Origin: Hyphomicrobiales bacterium
GTDB lineage: Bacteria; Pseudomonadota; Alphaproteobacteria; Rhizobiales; Rhizobiaceae
Reading direction: 5' to 3'
NCBI GenBank assembly: GCA_900472575.1
Contig: UCIV01000034.1
Span: forward strand, 62,001-126,000
DNA: 64,000 bases
The notes under the pieces are model-generated. The model was not told the origin of the DNA, made no database searches, and worked only from the letters and a program-made list of their open reading frames with translations. This document shows, piece by piece, positions 26,968 through 36,832 of this stretch (position 1 is its first letter; every line of letters starts with the position of its first letter). The position numbers and the translations under genes are program-made.

Positions 26968-28755
26968 TCACGCCGGGTTCGGCGTCGCCTCCGGTTTCTT
27001 GTCCTTTTTCGACGCGTCTTCATCGTCGCTGTCATCCAGCAAGCCGCTGGTTCGCAGGAGCGAGGCGAAGCGGCCGCCGAGGCGGCTCAGTTCGTCATAG
27101 CTTCCCATTTCGGCGACACGGCCGCCATCGAGGAAGATGACCGTATTGGCGTCGCGCACGGTCGACAGGCGGTGGGCGATTATGAAGGTGGTGCGATCCT
27201 GCCGGAGCTTGTCGATTGCCACCTTTACCCGGGCTTCGGTCTCGACGTCGAGCGCGCTGGTTGCCTCGTCGAGAACGAGGATCGGAGCGTTTTTCAGGAT
27301 CGCGCGGGCGATTGCGATACGCTGGCGCTCGCCGCCGGAAAGCTTGTTGCCGCGCTCACCGACCGCGGTCTCATAGCCGTTGAGGCGGTCCTCGATGAAC
27401 TCGGTCGCGGCAGCGGCTTCCGCCGCCTTGATGATGTCGGCCTCGGTAGCATCCTCGCGGCCGAGGCCGATATTGTCGCTGATCGAGCGGTTCAGAAGGC
27501 CGGCGTCCTGAAAGACGGTGGCGATCTGCTGGCGCAGGGATTTGCGGGTGACGGTTGCGATATCGATCCCGTCGATCAGGATCTTGCCCTGCTGCGGATC
27601 GTAGACCCGCTGGAGAAGATTGATAAGGGTGGTCTTGCCGGCGCCGGTCGGTCCGACGATCGCGACCGTCTGGCCGGCTCTGGCAGTGAACGAAATGTTG
27701 TGGACGCCCTGCTTGGTATTGGCGAAGCCGAAGCTGACATCGCGGAATTCCACCTCGCCGTTGACATCACGCAGCTCACCGGCATTGGCGGGCTCGGTGC
27801 GGTCATCGACGGAATCTTCGAGCGCGAAGAAATCTTCGAGCTTGGCGCGGGCCTCGAAAATCTGGGTGGCGAACTGGCGCAGCAGGTCGAGGCGGGCGAT
27901 CAGCAGGTTGGCGAAACCGATAAATGCGACCACATCGCCGACGCGGATCTCGCCGCGCTGGACGAGCGTGGTGCCGATGACGAGGATAACGCCCATGGAG
28001 ACGGTCGAGGCCGTGCGGTTGAGGCCGCCTGCCAGCGCCCACCAGTCGAGAACAGGATACTGGGCTTTCAGCAGGTCCTTGGTATAGACCTTGAGGGCCT
28101 GGGTTTCAGCCTCGATACGGTTGTAGCTATGCAGGACCGAGACGTTGCTGATCGAATCGCTGACATGCGAGAACACCTGGTGATAGTGGCTTTCCACGGA
28201 GGCTTGGCCTTCCTTGGTTCGCTTCATCACCGCAACGCCGATCACCCAGTAGAAGACGGCGAGGCAGAGCAGTACGAGGCTGAGGCGCCAGTCCATGGAG
28301 ATTGCGGTCGGGATCAGGAAGAAGATCGCCACAGCAGTTGCGAGATGCGTGCGCATGAATTCGAGCCAGAGACCGAAAAGGCTTTCGGCGGCGCGAAGCA
28401 GCGTGTGAAGGGCGTTGGAAGTGCCGCGCTGGTGATGCCAGGAGAGCGGCATCGAGATGATCCGCCCGAAGGCCTCCGTCAGCAGCGATGCACGCCGGCC
28501 GTGTGCAAGCCGGTCAGCCTCACGGGCCACGAGTACGTATGCTACCGTATTGAAGAAGCCGAAAGCTGCCCATAGGATCAGGACATTGGTCACTGCACCG
28601 CCGGAGGATATCGCATCGATGATCCAGCCGAACAGGATCGGCTCTGCGATGGTGATCACGGCCAGCACGATGTTGGCGATGACGATTGCCGTCACGCGCC
28701 ACTTGTTCTTGCCCAGGTATCCAAGTGCCCGCCCATAAACCTGAAATAGTGTCAA
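26968..28755 (-). CDS. ndvA: Cyclic beta-1,2-glucan exporter, ABC transporter (permease and ATPase fused)
   Basis: NdvA/ChvA exports the cyclic glucan made by NdvB into the periplasm and works as a homodimer. The 595-residue protein has an exporter membrane domain with six helices (about 20-300), then an ATPase domain with GPTGAGKTT, LSGGERQR and ILVLDEATSALD. LADRAHGRRASLLTEAFGRI-like loop features match known NdvA. The family N-terminus is M(S/T)LFQVY, so I place the start at TTG 28755, which has GAGG 8 bases upstream. The frame also extends to GTG 28797. The Asp-rich C-terminal tail ends in a lysine-rich stretch. Confidence 0.95.
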   Translation of the reverse strand: MTLFQVYGRALGYLGKNKWRVTAIVIANIVLAVITIAEPILFGWIIDAISSGGAVTNVLILWAAFGFFNTVAYVLVAREADRLAHGRRASLLTEAFGRIISMPLSWHHQRGTSNALHTLLRAAESLFGLWLEFMRTHLATAVAIFFLIPTAISMDWRLSLVLLCLAVFYWVIGVAVMKRTKEGQASVESHYHQVFSHVSDSISNVSVLHSYNRIEAETQALKVYTKDLLKAQYPVLDWWALAGGLNRTASTVSMGVILVIGTTLVQRGEIRVGDVVAFIGFANLLIARLDLLRQFATQIFEARAKLEDFFALEDSVDDRTEPANAGELRDVNGEVEFRDVSFGFANTKQGVHNISFTARAGQTVAIVGPTGAGKTTLINLLQRVYDPQQGKILIDGIDIATVTRKSLRQQIATVFQDAGLLNRSISDNIGLGREDATEADIIKAAEAAAATEFIEDRLNGYETAVGERGNKLSGGERQRIAIARAILKNAPILVLDEATSALDVETEARVKVAIDKLRQDRTTFIIAHRLSTVRDANTVIFLDGGRVAEMGSYDELSRLGGRFASLLRTSGLLDDSDDEDASKKDKKPEATPNPA

Positions 28756-29039
28756 CCGTCTAACCTCTTCAGTCACTTTCACCCTAATGTGGGTCACAGA
28801 GCTTTATGGACAATACAAGGCGATTCCAAGCCATTATCGTAGGCGAGATTGTGTCGCTATGGTGTGTCGTGTAGAAAAATAGGAATGCACGTATTTGTGG
28901 TGTTTATCGATTCAGCGATGCTAGATTTGGCGGCTCGGTTTCAATCAATCCTAACCGTCTGTGTAAACTATCTCGGCAATTGTAGCATATGTAATTCGGC
29001 ATGCCCGGTTCGGGCTCGGGGGCGGTATTGAATATTACC

Positions 29040-29768
29040 ATGATTGTCCAGTTCCTGGTGTTGCTTGGGGAAGCAAAGACGCCGGAACAGGTTACCGCCG
29101 AGCTGGAAAGCCTGGTCGGTAGCTATGGGTTTGATTTTTACAGTCTTCTCATCCAGCCCCTGCCGCAGCTCAATCTGCAGAGATCAGTCCTTGCCGCCGA
29201 ATGGCCGGCAAACTGGACGGAACTCTATACCCAACGGAAATATTCGCTGATCGATCCGACGCTTCGGTGGCTGCGCCTGGCTCAACGGCCGTTCCGCTGG
29301 AAGGATGCGCTTTTGACGTTGAAGGCCGATCCGCATCGTCAACGAATGAAGAGGATGCTTCAGGAGGCTGCGCGGCACGGGCTGCACGACGGATATCTGT
29401 TTCCGGTCCATGGCCGCAACGGACTTGTCGGCAGTTTCGCGGTTGGCGGTAATCCGGTCGACCTCTCGCCGGCCGAAATCAGCCTGTTCGATGCGGCTGC
29501 CAAAGCGGTTTTCTGGAAGTTGCTTGAGCTTCGCCACAAGGCGGATATCTTCGAGAATGCGCCTTTGAGCGATGTGCAATTGACGCGGCGGGAAATGGAA
29601 ATCACACTTCTATTGGCCAACGGCCTTACCTCTAACGAGATAGCAAAGGAGCTGGATATTTCCAGCCATACAGTCGATTGGTACATCAACGGGCTGCACG
29701 AAAAGCTCGGTGCTAACAACCGGCAGCATTTGATTGCGCTGGCGTTTCGTCTGGCGCTGATCGCCTGA
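29040..29768 (+). CDS. LuxR-family regulator with autoinducer-binding-type domain (orphan)
   Basis: This DNA-binding regulator of about 242 residues has an N-terminal autoinducer-binding fold and a C-terminal LuxR/GerE helix-turn-helix (LTRREMEITLLLANGLTSNEIA, then SHTVDWYINGLHEKL). The N-domain keeps residues typical of acyl-homoserine-lactone receptors: NWTELY, YSLIDPTLRW and FRWKDA match the W-x3-Y, D-P and W positions of TraR. No luxI-type synthase is in the window, so it is a LuxR solo or answers a distant synthase. The start is unsure: the frame runs back to 29001, with further candidates at TTG 29028 and ATG 29040. It precedes pyc by 112 bp on the same strand. Confidence 0.82.
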   Translation: MIVQFLVLLGEAKTPEQVTAELESLVGSYGFDFYSLLIQPLPQLNLQRSVLAAEWPANWTELYTQRKYSLIDPTLRWLRLAQRPFRWKDALLTLKADPHRQRMKRMLQEAARHGLHDGYLFPVHGRNGLVGSFAVGGNPVDLSPAEISLFDAAAKAVFWKLLELRHKADIFENAPLSDVQLTRREMEITLLLANGLTSNEIAKELDISSHTVDWYINGLHEKLGANNRQHLIALAFRLALIA

Positions 29769-29880
29769 GGCAATCTGTGCAACTTGAGGCGCCATTTTCG
29801 GCCAACTTTATACTTGCGTAATTTCAGGGATATTGATCTCTTGCGGTGCAACAAACTCAAATTGCCGTGGGGAGAGCGCT

Positions 29881-32800
29881 TTGCAGATAAAGAAGATCCT
29901 TGTTGCCAACCGATCCGAGATCGCAATCCGCGTTTTCCGCGCTGCCAACGAGCTCGGGATTAAGACGGTCGCGATCTGGGCGGAGGAAGACAAACTTTCG
30001 CTGCACCGGTTCAAGGCGGACGAGAGCTATCAGGTCGGCCGCGGCCCGCATCTTGCCAAGGATCTAGGCCCGATCGAGAGCTATCTCTCGATCCCGGAAG
30101 TGATCCGGGTCGCTAAACTCTCCGGCGCCGACGCGATCCATCCCGGTTACGGTCTGCTTTCCGAAAGCCCGGAATTCGTCGATGCCTGTGACGAGGCCGG
30201 CATCATCTTCATCGGCCCGCGGCCCGATACGATGCGGCAGCTCGGCAACAAGGTGGCTGCCCGCAATCTTGCCATTTCGGTCGGCGTGCCGGTCGTTCCG
30301 GCAACCGATCCCTTGCCGGACGACGCCGCAGAAGTGGCGCGGATGGCTGAGGAAATCGGTTATCCCGTAATGCTCAAGGCTTCCTGGGGCGGCGGCGGTC
30401 GTGGCATGCGCGCCATCCGCGACCCCAAGGACCTAGCCAAAGAAGTCGTCGAGGCCAAGCGCGAGGCGAAGGCGGCTTTCGGCAAGGACGAGGTCTATCT
30501 GGAGAAGCTGGTCGAACGTGCCCGTCACGTCGAAAGCCAGGTGCTGGGTGATACGCATGGCAATGTCGTGCACCTGTTCGAGCGCGATTGTTCCATCCAG
30601 CGACGTAACCAGAAGGTGGTGGAGCGCGCACCTGCTCCCTATCTTTCCGAGGCGCAGCGTGCTGAGCTTGCCGGCTATTCGCTGAAGATCGCCAAGGCGA
30701 CGAATTATGTCGGCGCCGGCACGGTCGAGTATCTGATGGATGCCGAGACCGGCAAATTCTACTTCATCGAGGTGAACCCGCGCATCCAGGTCGAACATAC
30801 GGTGACGGAAGTCGTGACCGGTATCGATATCGTCAAGGCGCAGATCCACATTCTGGAAGGCTTTGCAATCGGTACGCCGGAATCGGGCGTGCCTGCCCAG
30901 GAGAATATCCGGCTCAACGGCCACGCCCTTCAGTGCCGCATCACGACGGAAGATCCGGAACAGAACTTCATCCCGGACTACGGGCGTATCACCGCTTATC
31001 GTTCGGCTGCCGGCTTCGGTATCCGGCTGGATGGCGGTACGGCCTATACGGGTGCGATCATCACCCGTTATTACGATCCGCTGCTGGTCAAGGTGACGGC
31101 CTCGGGATCGACGCCGCAAGAAGCGATCAGCCGCATGGATCGCGCGTTGCGCGAATTCCGTATTCGTGGCGTGGCTACAAACCTGACCTTCCTCGAAGCG
31201 ATCATCGGGCACCCGAAATTCCGCGACAACACCTATACGACGCGGTTTATCGATACGACGCCGGAACTGTTCGAACAGGTGAAGCGCGCCGACCGTGCGA
31301 CGAAGCTTCTGACATATCTCGCCGACGTGACCGTCAACGGCCATCCGGAGACGAAGGGGCGGCCGACGCCATCGGACAAAATCTCGAAGCCCGTCCTGCC
31401 GTTCATCGAAGGGGCGATCCCGGCCGGTACCAAGCAGAAACTCGATGAGCTGGGGCCGAAGAAGTTTGCCGAATGGATTCGCGGCGAAGGCAGGGCGCTG
31501 ATCACCGATACGACGATGCGTGATGGCCACCAGTCGCTGCTCGCGACCCGCATGCGTACCCACGACATTGCCAGCATTGCCGGTGTCTATGCACGGGCGT
31601 TGCCGAACCTCTTCTCGCTGGAGTGCTGGGGCGGTGCGACGTTCGACGTTTCGATGCGCTTCCTCACCGAAGATCCGTGGGAGCGGCTGGCGCTGATCCG
31701 GGAGGCGGCTCCGAACATCCTTCTGCAGATGCTTCTACGCGGGGCAAACGGCGTCGGCTACAAGAATTATCCCGACAATGTCGTCAAATATTTCGTCCGT
31801 CAGGCGGCGAAGGGCAGTTCCGAAAACGGCGGCATCGATCTGTTCCGCGTGTTCGACTGCCTGAACTGGGTCGACAACATGCGAGTGTCGATGGATGCGG
31901 TGAACGAGGAAGGCAAGCTGTGCGAGGCGGCCATCTGCTATACCGGCGATCTCGGCAATTCCGCACGGCCCAAATACGACCTCAAATATTATGTCGGCTT
32001 GGCGCAGGAGCTGGAAAAGGCCGGCGCGCATATCATAGCCGTCAAGGACATGGCCGGGCTTCTGAAGCCGGCCGCGGCCAAGGTTCTGTTCAAGGCGCTG
32101 CGTGACGCGACCTCGCTGCCGATCCATTTCCATACGCATGACACATCGGGCATTTCGGCAGCCACAGTGCTTGCGGCCGTCGATGCCGGCGTCGATGTGG
32201 TCGATGCGGCCATGGATGCGTTTTCCGGCAATACATCGCAGCCATGTCTCGGTTCGATCGTCGAGGCTCTTTCGGGCTCCGAGCGCGATCCGGGTCTCGA
32301 TCCGGAATGGATCAGAAAAATCTCGTTCTACTGGGAAGCGGTGCGCAACCAGTATGCGGCCTTCGAAAGCGATCTGAAGGGGCCGGCTTCGGAAGTCTAT
32401 CTGCATGAAATGCCGGGTGGCCAGTTCACCAACCTCAAGGAGCAGGCACGCTCGCTGGGTCTCGACACCAAATGGCACAAGGTCGCCCAGACCTATGCGG
32501 ACGTGAACCAGATGTTCGGCGATATCGTCAAGGTCACGCCGTCCTCCAAGGTGGTCGGCGACATGGCGCTGATGATGGTCTCCCAGGACCTGACGGTTGC
32601 CGATGTCGAAAACCCGGACAAGGATATCGCTTTCCCGGAATCGGTCGTTTCGATGCTCAAGGGCGATCTCGGCCAGCCTCCGGGCGGATGGCCGGAAGGC
32701 ATCCAGAAGAAGGCTCTGAAGGGTGAGAAGCCCTATACGGCGGTTCCCGGTTCGCTGCTCGCGCCGGCCGATCTTGCCAAGGAGCGCAAGGACATCGAGG

Positions 32801-33354
32801 AGAAGCTTGGCCGTAAGGTCGATGACTTCGAGTTCGCTTCTTATCTGATGTATCCGAAGGTGTTCACCGATTTCGCACTGGCGTCTGAAACCTATGGCCC
32901 GGTCTCCGTGCTGCCGACGCCCACCTATTTCTACGGGCTGGCAGACGGCGAGGAAATGTTTGCCGATATCGAGCGGGGCAAGACGCTGGTTATCGTCAAT
33001 CAGGCAATCAGCGCTGCAGATGCGCAGGGCATGGTGACAGTATTCTTCGAACTCAACGGCCAGCCGCGCCGCATCAAGGTGCCGGATCGCAATCGCGCCG
33101 CCTCCAGTGCTGTTCGCCGCAAGGCGGAAGCAGGCAATGCCGCACATCTCGGCGCGCCTATGCCGGGTGTCGTCTCGACGGTATACGTCTCCTCCGGCCA
33201 AACGGTGCAGGCGGGCGATGTGTTGCTCTCCATCGAGGCAATGAAGATGGAGACCGCGCTGCATGCCGAGAAAGACGGCGTGATCACCGAGGTGCTCGTC
33301 AAAGCTGGCGACCAGATCGACGCCAAGGACCTGCTGGTGGTCTACGCCGCCTGA
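29881..33354 (+). CDS. pyc: Pyruvate carboxylase
   Basis: This 1157-residue biotin enzyme makes oxaloacetate from pyruvate, bicarbonate and ATP, refilling the TCA cycle. It has a biotin carboxylase domain (about 1-455; SWGGGGRGMR ATP loop, FIEVNPRIQVEHTVTE), a carboxyltransferase domain (about 540-810; TDTTMRDGHQSLLATRMRT, metal site FHTHDTSG) and a C-terminal biotinyl domain with biotinylated K1122 in EAMKMET. The length is that of the single-chain bacterial enzyme. The start is TTG 29881, with GGGGAG 6 bases before it, matching the family N-terminus ISKILVANRSEIAIR. A strong terminator follows, so it ends its own transcript. Confidence 0.97.
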   Translation: MQIKKILVANRSEIAIRVFRAANELGIKTVAIWAEEDKLSLHRFKADESYQVGRGPHLAKDLGPIESYLSIPEVIRVAKLSGADAIHPGYGLLSESPEFVDACDEAGIIFIGPRPDTMRQLGNKVAARNLAISVGVPVVPATDPLPDDAAEVARMAEEIGYPVMLKASWGGGGRGMRAIRDPKDLAKEVVEAKREAKAAFGKDEVYLEKLVERARHVESQVLGDTHGNVVHLFERDCSIQRRNQKVVERAPAPYLSEAQRAELAGYSLKIAKATNYVGAGTVEYLMDAETGKFYFIEVNPRIQVEHTVTEVVTGIDIVKAQIHILEGFAIGTPESGVPAQENIRLNGHALQCRITTEDPEQNFIPDYGRITAYRSAAGFGIRLDGGTAYTGAIITRYYDPLLVKVTASGSTPQEAISRMDRALREFRIRGVATNLTFLEAIIGHPKFRDNTYTTRFIDTTPELFEQVKRADRATKLLTYLADVTVNGHPETKGRPTPSDKISKPVLPFIEGAIPAGTKQKLDELGPKKFAEWIRGEGRALITDTTMRDGHQSLLATRMRTHDIASIAGVYARALPNLFSLECWGGATFDVSMRFLTEDPWERLALIREAAPNILLQMLLRGANGVGYKNYPDNVVKYFVRQAAKGSSENGGIDLFRVFDCLNWVDNMRVSMDAVNEEGKLCEAAICYTGDLGNSARPKYDLKYYVGLAQELEKAGAHIIAVKDMAGLLKPAAAKVLFKALRDATSLPIHFHTHDTSGISAATVLAAVDAGVDVVDAAMDAFSGNTSQPCLGSIVEALSGSERDPGLDPEWIRKISFYWEAVRNQYAAFESDLKGPASEVYLHEMPGGQFTNLKEQARSLGLDTKWHKVAQTYADVNQMFGDIVKVTPSSKVVGDMALMMVSQDLTVADVENPDKDIAFPESVVSMLKGDLGQPPGGWPEGIQKKALKGEKPYTAVPGSLLAPADLAKERKDIEEKLGRKVDDFEFASYLMYPKVFTDFALASETYGPVSVLPTPTYFYGLADGEEMFADIERGKTLVIVNQAISAADAQGMVTVFFELNGQPRRIKVPDRNRAASSAVRRKAEAGNAAHLGAPMPGVVSTVYVSSGQTVQAGDVLLSIEAMKMETALHAEKDGVITEVLVKAGDQIDAKDLLVVYAA

Positions 33355-33378
33355 ACAAGGTTTTTGCGTGAATGATAT

Positions 33379-33410
33379 AAGGCGGCCCAATTAACTGGGC
33401 CGCCTTTTTT
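33379..33410 (+). terminator. Intrinsic terminator of pyc
   Basis: A perfect 11-bp stem (33379-33389 with 33396-33406), 6-base loop and a T run (33405-33410) lie about 25 bp after the pyc stop. Confidence 0.92.
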
Positions 33411-33430
33411 CGTTGTGACATATTTCGTGT

Positions 33431-33458
33431 TTGTGCACGATATTGCGCACTTGTGCCG
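33431..33458 (+). promoter_or_regulatory. Candidate operator: three direct repeats upstream of the DeoR-type regulator gene
   Basis: TTGTGCAC (33431-33438), TTGCGCAC (33443-33450) and TTGTGCCG (33451-33458) lie 20-47 bp upstream of the ATG. DeoR-family repressors often bind direct repeats in their own promoters, so autoregulation is likely, but this is inference from position and repetition. Confidence 0.45.
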
Positions 33459-33477
33459 ACTCATGCATGATTTCGGC

Positions 33478-34290
33478 ATGGATCAATTTGTCAGTGAGAG
33501 ACAGGCGAGGATACTTTCGGAGCTTCGCGCGAGGGGGCGTGTTGCGGCGCAGGATCTTGCGCAGGCGTTTGAGGTGTCGGAGGACACGGTCCGGCGCGAC
33601 CTCAGGGAAATGGCGGGACGCGGCGAATGCGAGCGGGTTTATGGCGGAGCGCTGTTGCCGGTGGGCAAGACGGTTCCGCTGAAAACCCGCATCTTCGAGC
33701 AGCCGGATCGAAAGGTGATGCTGGGGCAAAAGGTGGTGGACCTGCTTGAAGAAGGCAGTGTCGTCTTATTCGATGCGGGTTCGACCAATCTTGCTGTTGC
33801 CCGCAGTCTGCCCGAAAATTTTCGCCTGACCGCCGTTACCAATACGCCGGCAATTGCTGCAGAACTCTCCGGTCGACCCGGCGTCGAACTGATCATGATC
33901 GGCGGCAGGGTGGATCCGGCTGTCGGGGCTGCGCTCGATGCGACTGCCATCCGGCAGTTAGAAATGATCCGGCCGGATCTTTGCATTCTCGGCGCCTGCG
34001 GCCTGACGCTGGAAGACGGGCTGGCCGCGGATATTTTTGAAGACGCTGCCTTCAAGCGTATGGCCTGTGCTGCCAGCAGACGCAGCCTCGCCGCCATCAC
34101 CTCGGACAAGCTGGGCTTGAAGGCCGCGTTTCATGTGCATGCGCTTCAGGCCCCCTTGTCGCTGGTGTTCGAGGCCGATGCCGACGAGGCGCTGGTGGAA
34201 AAGATAAGTCTTCAGGGTGTCGAGGCACATCGATGCGGTGCCGCCGCCTCAATCAACGAAAAAAATGCATCAAGAGGAAATACCCCATGA
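33478..34290 (+). CDS. DeoR-family transcriptional regulator
   Basis: This 270-residue repressor has an N-terminal helix-turn-helix (about 22-41, AQDLAQAFEVSEDTVRRDL) and a DeoR C-terminal sensor domain with VLFDAGSTNLAVAR and LGACGL, which binds phosphorylated sugars or similar effectors. The ATG at 33478 gives the family N-terminus (SERQARILSEL); the frame is open upstream to 33415. Its stop overlaps the start of the MFS gene by 4 bp, so the regulator and transporter are translationally coupled and the MFS protein is probably part of its regulon. Confidence 0.88.
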   Translation: MDQFVSERQARILSELRARGRVAAQDLAQAFEVSEDTVRRDLREMAGRGECERVYGGALLPVGKTVPLKTRIFEQPDRKVMLGQKVVDLLEEGSVVLFDAGSTNLAVARSLPENFRLTAVTNTPAIAAELSGRPGVELIMIGGRVDPAVGAALDATAIRQLEMIRPDLCILGACGLTLEDGLAADIFEDAAFKRMACAASRRSLAAITSDKLGLKAAFHVHALQAPLSLVFEADADEALVEKISLQGVEAHRCGAAASINEKNASRGNTP

Positions 34291-35480
34291 GCCAATCCGA
34301 GATCGAGAAGGCCGGCCGGCCGCTTGGATCCTATCTGACCAGGGAGCGGGCCGGTGTCGCGCTTCTTTTCCTGATGAACGGTTTCATGATCGGTTCCTGG
34401 GCGCCGAAAATTCCGGAATTCGCCTCGCGCCTCGGGCTCAGCGAAAAAGAGCTTGGATTGATGATCCTGGCTTTCGGCCTCGGCTCGATCATCATGATGC
34501 CGATTGCCGGTAGCCAGATCGCCCGGTTCGGCTCCAGCACGGTTTCAAAGTTCGCGGCAGTGCTGCTGACGCCCATGCTTCTACTACTTTCCCTCACGGG
34601 AGATGTCTGGACCGGCGCGGTCGCCATCTCGCTGTTCGGCGGCCTGATCGGGGCAATGGACGTGGCGATGAATGCCAATGCGGTGGCGACCGAAAAGCAT
34701 ATGCGCCGGGCGATCATGTCGTCCTGCCATGCCTTCTGGAGCCTCGGCGGCCTTTTGGGTGCATCCAGCGGCGGTTTCCTGATCCAGAAGCTTGGCGTGT
34801 TCAGCCATTCCGTCATCGTCACGCTGATTGCGGCGCTGATGGTCGCTCTCTGCTGGAAGATCGTGCTGCATGACGCGCCGCATCCGGATGAAGCCAAGGA
34901 CGAGACACGCAGCCGGTTGCCGCGTTCGCCCTTGCCCTGGCTGATCGGTGTGATCGCGCTTTTCTGCATGATCCCGGAAGGCGCCATTCTCGATTGGGGC
35001 GCGCTTTACATGCGCAACGAGCTCGGTGCGTCTGTCGCTCTGTCCGGTTTCGCCTTTGCCGGCTTTTCGCTGACCATGGCGATCATGCGGTTTGCCGGTG
35101 ATCTCATTCGCGACCGGTTGGGTGCCGTCATGACGCTTCGGATCTGCGGCACGATCGCGATCTGCGGGCTTGCGATCATCGGGCTTGCTCCCAACACCAC
35201 TGTTGCCATCGCCGGTTTCGCGCTGGCCGGTATCGGCATTTCCAACATGGTGCCGATCGTGTTTTCGGCTGCCGGCAATCTGCCGGGCATGGCTGCCGGT
35301 GTCGGATTGTCGGTCGTCACGACGATGGGTTATTCCGGCATTCTGCTTGCACCCTCGGTGATCGGCTTCGTTGCCGAACATACCGGGCTGGCGTCGATCT
35401 TCCTTGCGTTGTCGGGTTTCCTCGTTGTCGTGCTGGCGGTCTCGCGGCTCGCGCGTCACGCGGACGGGGCGCATCATTGA
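34287..35480 (+). CDS. Major facilitator superfamily transporter
   Basis: This 397-residue inner-membrane transporter has about 12 hydrophobic segments, with a short central loop (residues about 197-215). The N-half holds GFMIGSWAPKIPEFASRLGLSEKELG, a pattern seen in YbjJ-like MFS proteins. GAGG lies before the ATG at 34287, which overlaps the regulator stop (ATGA). The substrate is unknown; a sugar or sugar acid would suit a DeoR partner. It could work as an importer or an efflux pump. Confidence 0.85.
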   Translation: MSQSEIEKAGRPLGSYLTRERAGVALLFLMNGFMIGSWAPKIPEFASRLGLSEKELGLMILAFGLGSIIMMPIAGSQIARFGSSTVSKFAAVLLTPMLLLLSLTGDVWTGAVAISLFGGLIGAMDVAMNANAVATEKHMRRAIMSSCHAFWSLGGLLGASSGGFLIQKLGVFSHSVIVTLIAALMVALCWKIVLHDAPHPDEAKDETRSRLPRSPLPWLIGVIALFCMIPEGAILDWGALYMRNELGASVALSGFAFAGFSLTMAIMRFAGDLIRDRLGAVMTLRICGTIAICGLAIIGLAPNTTVAIAGFALAGIGISNMVPIVFSAAGNLPGMAAGVGLSVVTTMGYSGILLAPSVIGFVAEHTGLASIFLALSGFLVVVLAVSRLARHADGAHH

Positions 35481-35578
35481 GGCCGATGCCGCAAAACTGA
35501 CACGGCTCGGTGGTTGACAAGCGGCAATGCATACGCCACCTGAATTGCAACTCTGCTTGTAGGCACCGAGACCCGACC

Positions 35579-36832
35579 ATGACATCACCCATAGATTTCG
35601 ATCCGAAACCGCGCCGTCAAACCGTTGCGGTCGATGTGGGTGGGGTCATCGTGGGTGGTGGTGCGCCGGTCGTCGTACAATCGATGACCAATACGGATAC
35701 TGCCGATATCGATGCGACGGTGGCGCAGGTCGCGGCACTCTACAAGGCGGGTTCGGAAATCGTGCGCATCACCGTCGATCGCGACGAAAGTGCCGCCGCC
35801 GTGCCGAAGGTGCGCGAACGCCTTCTGCGTCTCGGCATGGATGTGCCGCTGGTCGGCGACTTCCATTATATCGGCCACAAGCTGCTTTCCGATCACCCGG
35901 CTTGCGCCGAAGCTCTTGCCAAATACCGTATCAATCCGGGCAATGTCGGCTTCAAGGACAAGAAGGACAAGCAGTTCGGCGACATCATCGAGATGGCGAT
36001 CCGTTACGACAAGCCGGTGCGTATCGGCGTCAACTGGGGTTCGCTCGATCAGGATCTCCTGACCACTCTGATGGACCGCAATGCGGAGGCCGGTTCGCCG
36101 CTTTCCGCCCGTCAGGTCATGCATGAGGCGATCGTGCAGTCGGCGCTGATTTCGGCCGAACTTGCCGAATCGATCGGCCTGCCGCGCAACCGCATCATCT
36201 TGTCCGCCAAGGTCAGCCAGGTTCAGGACCTGATCGCCTGTTATTCGATGCTGGCCGAGCGCTCCAACCATGCGCTGCATCTGGGTCTTACCGAAGCCGG
36301 CATGGGTTCCAAGGGCATCGTCGCCTCGTCGGCCGCCATGGGTTATGTGCTGCAGCACGGGATCGGCGATACGATCCGCGTCTCGCTGACGCCGGAACCG
36401 AATGGCGACCGGACTAAGGAAGTGCAGGTGGCTCAGGAAATCCTGCAGGTCATGGGCTTCCGCCAGTTCATTCCGGTCGTTGCCGCGTGTCCGGGCTGCG
36501 GCCGCACGACCTCTACCGTGTTCCAGGAACTGGCACAGAACATCCAGGCCGACATCCGCAAGAACATGCCGATCTGGCGCGAGAAATATCCGGGCGTCGA
36601 AGCCTTGAACGTCGCCGTCATGGGCTGCATCGTCAATGGTCCGGGCGAGAGCAAGCATGCCGATATCGGCATCTCGCTGCCGGGAACCGGCGAAACGCCG
36701 TCCGCGCCCGTCTTTATAGACGGCAAGAAGGCGATGACGCTGAAAGGCCCGAATATCGCCGGCGATTTCGAGAAGCTTGTCGCCGACTATATCGAGAACC
36801 GTTTCGGCCAAAACCGCACGGCTGCCGAATAA
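35579..36832 (+). CDS. ispG: 4-hydroxy-3-methylbut-2-en-1-yl diphosphate synthase
   Basis: IspG (GcpE) converts MEcPP to HMBPP in the non-mevalonate isoprenoid pathway, using a [4Fe-4S] cluster. The protein has 417 residues. The TIM-barrel part has VQSMTNTDT and the C-terminal part carries the three cluster cysteines C304 and C307 (ACPGCGR) and C350 (MGCIVNGPGE). The ATG at 35579 gives the family start; no strong RBS is seen. The stop codon abuts the stop codon of the convergent TetR gene with no spacer. A polyprenyl diphosphate synthase in the same pathway is encoded about 2 kb downstream. Confidence 0.96.
   Translation: MTSPIDFDPKPRRQTVAVDVGGVIVGGGAPVVVQSMTNTDTADIDATVAQVAALYKAGSEIVRITVDRDESAAAVPKVRERLLRLGMDVPLVGDFHYIGHKLLSDHPACAEALAKYRINPGNVGFKDKKDKQFGDIIEMAIRYDKPVRIGVNWGSLDQDLLTTLMDRNAEAGSPLSARQVMHEAIVQSALISAELAESIGLPRNRIILSAKVSQVQDLIACYSMLAERSNHALHLGLTEAGMGSKGIVASSAAMGYVLQHGIGDTIRVSLTPEPNGDRTKEVQVAQEILQVMGFRQFIPVVAACPGCGRTTSTVFQELAQNIQADIRKNMPIWREKYPGVEALNVAVMGCIVNGPGESKHADIGISLPGTGETPSAPVFIDGKKAMTLKGPNIAGDFEKLVADYIENRFGQNRTAAE

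Noticed and set aside
31735..33390. Open frame of 551 codons antisense to pyc
   Set aside because: It is a shadow of the pyc codon pattern, with no RBS or recognisable domain.
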